Part shown: piece after piece, positions 1 through 5,183 of the stretch
Layout: every line of letters starts with the position of its first letter
How positions within the stretch are numbered: position 1 is the first letter of the stretch
Program-made: the position numbers and the translations under genes
Notes under the pieces: generated by a model
Databases searched by the model: none
What the model was told of the DNA's origin: nothing
The model's input: the letters and a program-made list of their open reading frames with translations, nothing else
Assembly (NCBI GenBank): GCA_025928415.1
Contig: JAICJK010000214.1
Location: 1-5,183, forward strand
Direction: 5' to 3'
Length of the DNA: 5,183 nucleotides
Source of the DNA: Solirubrobacteraceae bacterium
GTDB taxonomy: Bacteria; Actinomycetota; Thermoleophilia; Solirubrobacterales; Solirubrobacteraceae

Positions 1-2
1 CC

Positions 3-875
3 GAGCTGCGCGAGTTCGCCGAGCTGAAGGTCAAGAACTACTCGAGCGGGATGCTCGTCCGGCTGGCCTTCAGCGTGATGATCCAGGTCGACGCGGAGGT
101 GCTGCTGATCGACGAGGTCCTCGCGGTCGGCGACGCGAACTTCCAGCAGAAGTGCCACGCCGAGTTCGAGCGCATCCGCCGCTCGAACAAGACCGTCCTG
201 CTCGTCACCCACGACATGTCCGCCGTGCGCCGCTTCTGCGACCGCGCCATGCTGCTGGAGAAGGGCCGACTGGCCGCGATCGGCGAGCCGCAGGACGTCG
301 GCAACCGCTACCTGCAACTCAACTTCTCCGAGGAGGCCCGCGCGATCGAGAAGGCCGCCGCCGACCAGGCGGCGATGACGGGCCACCACACGCCCGTCGC
401 CTTCATGGGCGAGGAGGGCGAGACCTTCGGCGACGGCGGCGCCACGATCGCCGAGGCGTGGTTCGAGGACGCCGACGGCGTCCCGCAGCTGACGCTGGAG
501 AACGGGCGCCCGTACACCTTCTGCATGCGGGTGCGCTTCGACCGCGAGGTGGTCGACCCGCTGTTCTCGACCTCGATGACCAACCTCCAGGGCCTGCAGC
601 TCTTCAGCGCGTCCTCGGTCTGGACCGACCCGACGCCGGGGACGTTCCGCGCGGGGGACACGGCGCTGTTCCGCGTGGCCTTCGACAACATCCTCAGCGC
701 CGGGCGCTACTCGATCACCGCGGCGGTCACGCTTGCCGACGGCACCTGGCTGCAGCTCCGCGAGCGGATGTTCGGCGTGATGGTCACCTCGACGCGCACG
801 TCGGGCGCGCTGGTCGACGTGCCGAGCGTGGCCACGCTGCGACGCGAGGGCGCCGCCGAGGGCGCGACGCGATGA
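3..875 (+). CDS. ABC transporter ATP-binding protein, polysaccharide export (Wzt/TagH type), 5'-truncated
   Basis: This is the C-terminal 290 residues of an ATPase that powers export of a lipid-linked polysaccharide or teichoic-acid-like polymer across the inner membrane. The reading frame is open to the left edge, so the Walker A and Q-loop are outside the window. Visible residues (numbered from base 3) include the ABC signature YSSGM at 13-17, the form typical of the Wzt/TagH/RfbB branch rather than LSGGQ. Walker B LLID-E is at 34-38, followed by the D-loop region AVGD at 41-44, and the H-loop histidine is H70 in VTHDM. After about residue 110 comes a charged linker, and then a beta-rich extension (about 135-275) resembling the Wzt C-terminal domain, which in O-antigen exporters binds the capped glycan. 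The gene overlaps the permease gene by 4 bases (ATGA), implying translational coupling. The transporter class is secure; the exported substrate is not known from the sequence. Confidence 0.93.
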   Translation, partial: ELREFAELKVKNYSSGMLVRLAFSVMIQVDAEVLLIDEVLAVGDANFQQKCHAEFERIRRSNKTVLLVTHDMSAVRRFCDRAMLLEKGRLAAIGEPQDVGNRYLQLNFSEEARAIEKAAADQAAMTGHHTPVAFMGEEGETFGDGGATIAEAWFEDADGVPQLTLENGRPYTFCMRVRFDREVVDPLFSTSMTNLQGLQLFSASSVWTDPTPGTFRAGDTALFRVAFDNILSAGRYSITAAVTLADGTWLQLRERMFGVMVTSTRTSGALVDVPSVATLRREGAAEGATR

Positions 876-1786
876 GCAGCCTCGCCGAGCGGGAGGCCGC
901 GGCGCTCGCGCCGCCCACCGGGCGCATCGTCGTGCCCGAGGGCATGGGCCGGCCCACGCCGGGGCCGAGCGCCCTGGGGACCGACTGGCGGCGGCTGTGG
1001 CGGCTGTCGTGGACGCTGGCCATCACCGACTTCAAGCTGAAGTTCTTCGGCTCGGCGCTGGGCTACCTGTGGCAGCTCCTGCGCCCGCTGCTGCTCTTCG
1101 GCGTCCTCTACGTCGTGTTCTCCACGGTGTTCAAGTTCAGCAGCGGCGTGAAGTTCTATCCCGTCGCGCTGCTGCTCGGCATCGTCCTCTACGGGTTCTT
1201 CAGCGAGGTGACCTCGCAGGGCGTGCGCTCGCTCGTGCAGCGCGAGTCGCTCGTGCGCCGCGTCGAGTTCCCGCGCCTGGCCGTCCCGCTGTCGACGACG
1301 ATCACCGGGCTGCTCAACGTGGTCCTCAACCTCGTCCCGGTCTACGTCTTCCTGCTCATCTCGGGCGGCAAGTGGCACCGCTCGTGGCTGCAGATGCCGT
1401 TCCTGGTCGCGCTGCTGGGCGTGTTCTGCTTCGGGATGGCGATGCTGCTCAGCGCGCTCTACGTGCGCTTCCGCGACATCGAGCCGGCGTGGGACGTCGT
1501 GCTGCAGATGCTGTTCTACGCCTCGCCGATCTTCTACCCGATCGAGCGCGTGATCGACGACCCCAAGCTGCCGGACTGGCTGGCGAAGGTCATGCTCTCC
1601 AACCCGCTGGCGGCGATCCTCCAGCAGGCCCGCCACGCGCTCATCGACCCCTCGCACCCGTCGGCGAGCAAGGCGATGGGCGGGGCGGTGTGGCTGGCGA
1701 TCCCGGCCGGGATCGCCGTGCTGCTGCTGCTCTTCGGCTACCGCGCGTTCCTCCGCGAGGCGCCGCGGGTGGCCGAGGACCTCTAG
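872..1786 (+). CDS. ABC-2 type polysaccharide/polyol-phosphate export permease (Wzm/TagG type)
   Basis: This is a complete 304-residue integral membrane protein, the channel-forming partner of the ATPase just upstream. A cytoplasmic N-terminus of about 50 residues is followed by an amphipathic stretch (W43-F59). Six hydrophobic segments then fit the family topology: about 64-86, 96-112, 138-164, 176-198, 207-224 and 272-290. Family hallmarks are the LGYLWQLLRPLL entry to the first helix, the RESLVRRVEFPR loop (124-135), and FRDIEPAW followed by LFYASPIFYP (200-223). The start at 872 is chosen because its ATG overlaps the upstream TGA and a GAGGG at 858-862 sits 9 bases ahead. The frame stays open to base 152, but that part only shadows the ATPase gene. 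In Wzm/Wzt systems two copies of each subunit assemble and move undecaprenyl-linked glycan outward. The N-terminal tail (residues 1-38, rich in A, P and G) is longer than in many homologues and shows no recognisable motif. Confidence 0.95.
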   Translation: MSSLAEREAAALAPPTGRIVVPEGMGRPTPGPSALGTDWRRLWRLSWTLAITDFKLKFFGSALGYLWQLLRPLLLFGVLYVVFSTVFKFSSGVKFYPVALLLGIVLYGFFSEVTSQGVRSLVQRESLVRRVEFPRLAVPLSTTITGLLNVVLNLVPVYVFLLISGGKWHRSWLQMPFLVALLGVFCFGMAMLLSALYVRFRDIEPAWDVVLQMLFYASPIFYPIERVIDDPKLPDWLAKVMLSNPLAAILQQARHALIDPSHPSASKAMGGAVWLAIPAGIAVLLLLFGYRAFLREAPRVAEDL

Positions 1787-1810
1787 ACACGAGCGGCTCC
1801 GGGTAGGCGC

Positions 1811-1831
1811 GGGCCGCATCACCGCGGGCCC
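1811..1831 (+). terminator. GC hairpin after the exporter genes, possible weak terminator
   Basis: Bases 1811-1815 (GGGCC) pair with 1827-1831 (GGCCC). After one bulged G at 1826, 1816-1817 pair with 1824-1825, leaving the loop ATCACC. The hairpin begins 25 bases after the permease stop. It has no following T-run, so intrinsic termination is uncertain; it may instead be an incidental fold of GC-rich DNA or part of the leader of the next gene. Confidence 0.25.
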
Positions 1832-1853
1832 TCCGGCGTTGCAATGACCTGGA

Positions 1854-1872
1854 GCGCCGCCGGCGGCGGCGC
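1854..1872 (+). other. Perfect 8-bp GC hairpin in the leader of the arylsulfotransferase gene
   Basis: GCGCCGCC (1854-1861) is exactly complementary to GGCGGCGC (1865-1872) across a three-base GGC loop. It ends 13 bases before the AGGAGG ribosome site at 1886. In RNA this would be a very stable stem and could act as a terminator/attenuator element or as mRNA 5'-end protection. There is no T-run, and the bases lie in a GGC-repeat tract, so chance cannot be excluded. Confidence 0.35.
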
Positions 1873-1885
1873 GGCGGCGATGGCG

Positions 1886-1891
1886 AGGAGG
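1886..1891 (+). promoter_or_regulatory. Strong Shine-Dalgarno (AGGAGG) that decides the arylsulfotransferase start
   Basis: A full AGGAGG lies 6 bases before the ATG at 1898, the ideal spacing. The in-frame ATGs at 1844 and 1880 have no comparable site upstream, and the ATG at 1907 is 15 bases away. The site therefore favours 1898 and makes the coding region 18 codons shorter than the longest open frame. Confidence 0.75.
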
Positions 1892-1897
1892 GCACCG

Positions 1898-3706
1898 ATG
1901 GGGTCGATGACGGGACGGGCCAGGGGTCGAGCGGGCGGCGGGCGCACGGGGCTGCGCCGAGCAGCCGCGCTGGCGGCCGTCGGGGCGACGGCGTCGCTGG
2001 CGCCGGCCGCCGACGCGGCGCCCACGACCGTGCTGAGCTTCCCGTCGCCTGACACGCAGACCGCCTCGCCGCACACCGAGATCTCCTTCCGCGGCATCAC
2101 CGCCGAGGGCCTGCAGGGGCTCGTGGTCACCGCGTCGCGATCCGGGCGCCACCGCGGGGCGCTGAAGGACCATGCCGACGGGCACGGGGTCTCGTTCGTC
2201 CCCGGGCGCCCGTTCCGCCCCGGCGAGCGCGTGCGCGTCCGCGTGCCCGCCGGCGTCCGCGTCGACGGCGGCGACGGGCGCATCGACGAGTTCACCACCG
2301 CCCGGATCGCCGGCCGCTTCGCGACCGAGGGCCCGTCGGGCGCCCCGCGCGGCCACGGGCCCTTCCCGGCGCTGAAGTCGCGCCCCGACCTCGCGCCGCC
2401 GACCGTGCAGGCGCTGCAGAGCCACCCCGGCCGTGAGCCCGGCTCGATCTTCCTCGCCCCGAAGCAGGGCAGCGGCCAGGGCGGCCCGCTGATCGTCGAC
2501 GACGCCGGGACGCCGATCTGGTTCCTGCCGCTCGGCGCCGGGATCCGCGCCACCGACTTCCGCGTGCAGTCCTACGCGGGCCGGCCGGCCCTGACCTGGT
2601 GGCAGGGCGCGGCGCGGGGCGGCTCGGGCCGCGGCGAGGGCATCATCGCCGACAGCGCCTACCGGATCGTCAAGCGCGTCCGGGCCGGCAACGGCTATGC
2701 CGCCGACCTGCACGAGTTCCGCCTGACCGGGCGCGGGACCGCGCTGGTGCTGGCCTACGCGCCGGTGCGGCGCGACCTCTCCGCCGTCGGCGGCCCGCGC
2801 CACGGCATCGCGGTCGACGGCATCGCCCAGGAGGTCGAGCTCGCCACGGGCCGCGTGCGCTTCGAGTGGCACAGCCTCGGCAACGTCGCGCTCACCGATA
2901 CCGACCTGCCGCGCCCGACCAGCGCGCGCGACCCGTTCGACTACTTCCACATCAACTCGTTCAACCTCGACGCCGACGGCGGCTACGTCGTCTCCGGGCG
3001 GCGCGTGGACACGGTCTACAAGCTCGACCCGGCGGGCCGGATCGAGTGGCGCCTGGGCGGGAAGTCGGGGACGCTCGCGCGCGGGCCGGGCGTGCGCTTC
3101 AACCTCCAGCACGACGCGGTCCCGCACGGCTACGGGACCTACACGATCTTCGACAACTCGGCCAAGGGCGTGCGCAAGGGCTCGCGGGCGATCACGGTGC
3201 GCGTCGACGCGGCGCAGCACACGGCCACGCTCGTCCGCGCGATCCATCATCCGGACTGGGTGCTCGCGGCCACGCAGGGCGATCTGCAGGTCCTGCCCGG
3301 CGGGAACACGCTGGTCGGCTGGGGCTCGCAGGGCCGGATCTCCGAGTTCGGCCCGGCGGGGGACCTGCTGCTCGACCTGGCGCTCCCCCGCGGCTATGAC
3401 ACCTACCGGGCCTACCGCTTCGCCTGGGACGGGCAGCCGCCGTCGCGGCCGCGGGCGGCCGCCACGGCGTCCGGGCCGAGCACCGCGGTCTTCGCGAGCT
3501 GGAACGGGTCCACGCGGACCGCGAGCTGGACGGTGCTGGCGGGCGCGAGCCCCGGCGCGCTGGCGCCCGTGGTCAGCGCGCCCCGGACGGGGCTGGAGAC
3601 GCCGATCTCGGCGGCCACGAGCGCGCGCTACGTGGCGGTGGAGGCCGTCGACGCGTCCGGCCGGGCGCTGTCGCGCTCGGCCGTGGTCAAGGTGGCGGGG
3701 CGCTGA
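1898..3706 (+). CDS. Secreted arylsulfotransferase (ASST family, Arylsulfotran_2-like)
   Basis: This 602-residue protein is predicted to transfer sulfate from a phenolic sulfate ester to another acceptor without PAPS, as characterised bacterial ASSTs do through a sulfo-histidine intermediate. The N-terminus is a signal peptide: a basic region with GLRRA (R20-R21), an Ala-rich core, and a likely cut at ADA-AP near residue 40. The twin arginine gives at most a weak Tat resemblance. Residues about 42-125 form an Ig-like domain typical of actinobacterial members (SPDTQTASPHTEISF, GERVRVRVPAG). The beta-propeller core (about 180-512) carries the family motifs DYFHINSFNLD (H351), YKLDPAGRIEWRLGG, FNLQHDA (H405), FDNSA and GNTLVGWGSQGRISEFG, and ends at YRAYRFAWDGQPP. 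A second Ig/Fn3-like domain (about 520-602) follows. H351 and H405 are the best candidates for catalytic histidines, but this is inferred from motif position only. The gene lies 111 bases after the exporter genes on the same strand and converges with the sulfatase. Physiological donor and acceptor are unknown, and some homologues are annotated only by similarity. Confidence 0.9.
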   Translation: MGSMTGRARGRAGGGRTGLRRAAALAAVGATASLAPAADAAPTTVLSFPSPDTQTASPHTEISFRGITAEGLQGLVVTASRSGRHRGALKDHADGHGVSFVPGRPFRPGERVRVRVPAGVRVDGGDGRIDEFTTARIAGRFATEGPSGAPRGHGPFPALKSRPDLAPPTVQALQSHPGREPGSIFLAPKQGSGQGGPLIVDDAGTPIWFLPLGAGIRATDFRVQSYAGRPALTWWQGAARGGSGRGEGIIADSAYRIVKRVRAGNGYAADLHEFRLTGRGTALVLAYAPVRRDLSAVGGPRHGIAVDGIAQEVELATGRVRFEWHSLGNVALTDTDLPRPTSARDPFDYFHINSFNLDADGGYVVSGRRVDTVYKLDPAGRIEWRLGGKSGTLARGPGVRFNLQHDAVPHGYGTYTIFDNSAKGVRKGSRAITVRVDAAQHTATLVRAIHHPDWVLAATQGDLQVLPGGNTLVGWGSQGRISEFGPAGDLLLDLALPRGYDTYRAYRFAWDGQPPSRPRAAATASGPSTAVFASWNGSTRTASWTVLAGASPGALAPVVSAPRTGLETPISAATSARYVAVEAVDASGRALSRSAVVKVAGR

Positions 3707-3718
3707 CGGTCGCCCGCC
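3694..3718. terminator. Hairpin between convergent genes, possible bidirectional terminator
   Basis: GGCGGG (3694-3699) pairs with CCCGCC (3713-3718). After one bulged G at 3700, CG (3701-3702) pairs with CG (3711-3712) around an 8-base loop. The fold covers the sulfotransferase stop codon and most of the 18-base gap to the sulfatase stop, where a shared terminator would be expected. No T-run is present on either strand, so termination would have to be non-canonical or Rho-dependent. Confidence 0.35.
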
Positions 3719-3724
3719 CGGCGC

Positions 3725-5183
3725 TCACGGCGCGGGCGCGTCGAAGCAGGCCACCCGGTTGGAGCAGCGCGCCAGCCGCCGCAGGCGCGCGGCGAGCGCG
3801 TGCCGCCGGGCGCGGCTGAGCGTGCCGTAGATGTTGTGCAGCTCGTCCGGGTCCTGCGTCAGGTCGTAGTACTCGCGCTCCCCGTTGGCCGAAGCCACGT
3901 ACAGCCCGCCCGCGAAGCGGATCGCCTCGTAGGTGACCGGGTTGCCGCCCGGGGCGGCCTGGTAGTCGGGGTCCGACGGGTCCAGGTCCGGCCCCTTGTG
4001 CTCGATCAGCGCCGTCTGCCGCCAGGCGCCGGCAGGCCGGCCGTGGAGCAGGGCGGCCAGGCTGCGCCCCTGGACGGACGCGGGGATCACCGCGCCGGCG
4101 AGCTTCGCGAAGGTCGGGCGCAGGTCGATGTTCTGGGCCAGCTGGGCGACGGTCCGCCCCCGGGGGACATGGGGCCCGGCGACGATCAGCGGCACCTTCA
4201 CGTCGTAGTCGAAGGCGGTCATCTTGCCGGGCATCAGCCGGTGCTGGCCGAGGTGGAAGCCGTTGTCGGAGTTGAAGATCACGTACGTGTTGCCCGCGAC
4301 GCCCTCCGCGCGCAGCTTGCGTTCCACGCGGCGCAGCATCCGGTCGACGGCGAGGACCGACTGGGCCCGCTTGCGGAAGCGCTCGTCCAGCCGCTTGATC
4401 TGCCCGTGCTCCAGCGGCGGGCGGTGCGCCAGCCACGAGGGGCCGTCGCTGATCGTCTTGTCCCACGCGCCGTAGCGCGGCGCCCGCAGCCCGCGCAGCC
4501 GGTGGCGATCGCGGGGGGCGGGGGTCGCCGGCCCGTGCGGCGCGAACGTCGAGAGCTCGAGGAAGAACGGCCGGCGGGCGCGCACGGCGTCGCCGATGAA
4601 CCGCACCGAGCGGCGCGCGATGACGTCGGTGAGGTAGTCGCGCGGGCGGCTGCCGAAGCGCTTGACGCGCCCGTCGACGTTCATCGCGTAGTCGAAGTTG
4701 TGGTAACCCTTGTTCGACACCGCCCACGTCGTCCAGCCCGGCGGGACCGACCGGCTCAGCACCTGGTACTCGTTGAGGTACTTGCCGAGCAGCGCCGTGC
4801 GGTAGCCGCGCGAGCGCAGGTCGGTGGCGTAGGTCGAGTGCTCCTCGCCGCGCGCGTTGAACAGCCGCCAGCCGCCGGTGGGCCAGACGTTGGTGCGCAC
4901 CCTCGTGGAGTGCGGGTAGCGGCCGGTCAGCAGCGACGCGCGCGAGGCGCAGCACAGCGAGGCGCTGACGAAGTAGTTCGAGAACGTGACGCCGCGGCGC
5001 TGCAGCGCGCGCACGGTCGGCATGTAGCGCAGCAGGTCGGCCGTCAGGTCGTCGGTGAGGACGTAGACGATGTTCGGGCGGCGCGGGTCGCGAGCGCCTC
5101 GCCGCTGCGCGTCGCGAGCGCCGCCCGCGGGGTCCGCCGGCCGGTGGGCCGCGACGCCGGGCGCGCGGGCCTCGGTCGCCGGC
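3725..5183 (-). CDS. Secreted type I formylglycine sulfatase, N-terminus beyond window
   Basis: This enzyme is predicted to hydrolyse sulfate esters. The 485 visible residues include the whole catalytic domain. The frame is open to the right edge with no ATG, GTG or TTG before the ATG at 5023, and that ATG is internal because the essential strand RPNIVYVLTDD lies upstream of it. Numbering from the edge: metal ligands D44-D45; formylglycine site C77 in C-C-A-S-R (77-81) followed by ASLLTGRYPHSTR; GKYLN (K134); APHGP (H216); NSDNG (D306, N307); PGKMTAFDYDVKVPL (K320); and the C-terminal EYYDLTQDPDELHN. The GKYLN and DNGFHLGQHRL forms resemble the arylsulfatase / N-acetylglucosamine-6-sulfatase branch; the substrate is not determinable. 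The motif has Ala where CXPSR has Pro. Residues 1-34 are an Ala/Pro/Arg-rich linker, as expected after a signal peptide lying outside the window. Two cysteines near the end (C473, C479) could form a disulfide, fitting export. Confidence 0.93.
   Translation of the reverse strand, partial: PATEARAPGVAAHRPADPAGGARDAQRRGARDPRRPNIVYVLTDDLTADLLRYMPTVRALQRRGVTFSNYFVSASLCCASRASLLTGRYPHSTRVRTNVWPTGGWRLFNARGEEHSTYATDLRSRGYRTALLGKYLNEYQVLSRSVPPGWTTWAVSNKGYHNFDYAMNVDGRVKRFGSRPRDYLTDVIARRSVRFIGDAVRARRPFFLELSTFAPHGPATPAPRDRHRLRGLRAPRYGAWDKTISDGPSWLAHRPPLEHGQIKRLDERFRKRAQSVLAVDRMLRRVERKLRAEGVAGNTYVIFNSDNGFHLGQHRLMPGKMTAFDYDVKVPLIVAGPHVPRGRTVAQLAQNIDLRPTFAKLAGAVIPASVQGRSLAALLHGRPAGAWRQTALIEHKGPDLDPSDPDYQAAPGGNPVTYEAIRFAGGLYVASANGEREYYDLTQDPDELHNIYGTLSRARRHALAARLRRLARCSNRVACFDAPAP

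Noticed and set aside
152..871. In-frame upstream extension of the permease to an ATG at 152
   Set aside because: The extension is Arg/Pro-rich shadow translation of the ATPase gene. The ATGA overlap and GAGGG site support the start at 872.
1856..1867. Perfect 12-base palindrome GCCGCCGGCGGC as a possible operator
   Set aside because: It consists of simple GCC/GGC repeats inside the larger hairpin. Such palindromes are expected by chance at this base composition, and no matching second site or promoter is visible.
1844..1897. Longer sulfotransferase start at the ATG at 1844 (or 1880)
   Set aside because: Neither has a ribosome site, and the added residues would precede an already complete signal peptide. 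AGGAGG is correctly spaced for 1898.
1819..2553. A 244-codon minus-strand frame over the 5' part of the sulfotransferase gene
   Set aside because: It has Pro/Ala/Arg/Ser-rich composition without motifs and lies antisense to a well-supported gene.
707..3250. An 847-codon open frame on the minus strand, antisense to the permease and sulfotransferase genes
   Set aside because: Its translation is low-complexity Arg/Ala/Gly/His/Asp-rich sequence without domains. It spans two real genes on the opposite strand and is explained by the scarcity of stop codons at high GC.
3687..4955. A 422-codon minus-strand frame overlapping the sulfatase in another phase
   Set aside because: The product is Arg/Ala/Pro-rich with no recognisable domain, while the alternative phase encodes an intact sulfatase with all its motifs.

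Overview
The window looks like chromosomal DNA of a high-GC actinobacterium. G or C dominates third codon positions, translation starts use Shine-Dalgarno sites, and genes are tightly packed. The sequence style of the arylsulfotransferase and the sulfatase suggests the Thermoleophilia / Solirubrobacterales group, but that placement is inference from protein style and not a demonstrated assignment. Nearly the whole window is coding: four genes, two of them cut by the window edges, and no RNA genes, mobile elements, CRISPR arrays or integration signs.

Left part (3-1786, + strand): the 3' end of an ABC-transporter ATPase of the Wzt/TagH polysaccharide-export type, with a C-terminal beta-sandwich extension. 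Its stop overlaps (ATGA) the start of the complete six-helix ABC-2 permease of the Wzm/TagG type. Together they form an exporter for a lipid-linked surface polysaccharide, O-antigen-like glycan or teichoic-acid-like polymer.

Middle (1787-3706, + strand): a 111-base leader with two GC-rich hairpins and a strong AGGAGG ribosome site, then a secreted, PAPS-independent type arylsulfotransferase (ASST family) with an N-terminal Ig-like domain, a beta-propeller core and a C-terminal Ig-like domain.

Right part (3725-5183, - strand): a secreted type I (formylglycine) sulfatase converging on the sulfotransferase, with only 18 bases between the two stop codons. Its start lies beyond the right edge. 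All the main active-site residues are recognisable, but the formylglycine motif reads C-C-A-S-R, with alanine in place of the usual proline.

The genes suggest a cell-envelope locus: a glycan exporter next to one enzyme that moves sulfate groups between acceptors and one that removes them, both apparently acting outside the cytoplasm. That the exported polymer is the sulfated substrate is a hypothesis only. I see no clear evidence of an entirely new system. The points most worth following are the sulfotransferase/sulfatase pairing and the altered sulfatase maturation motif.
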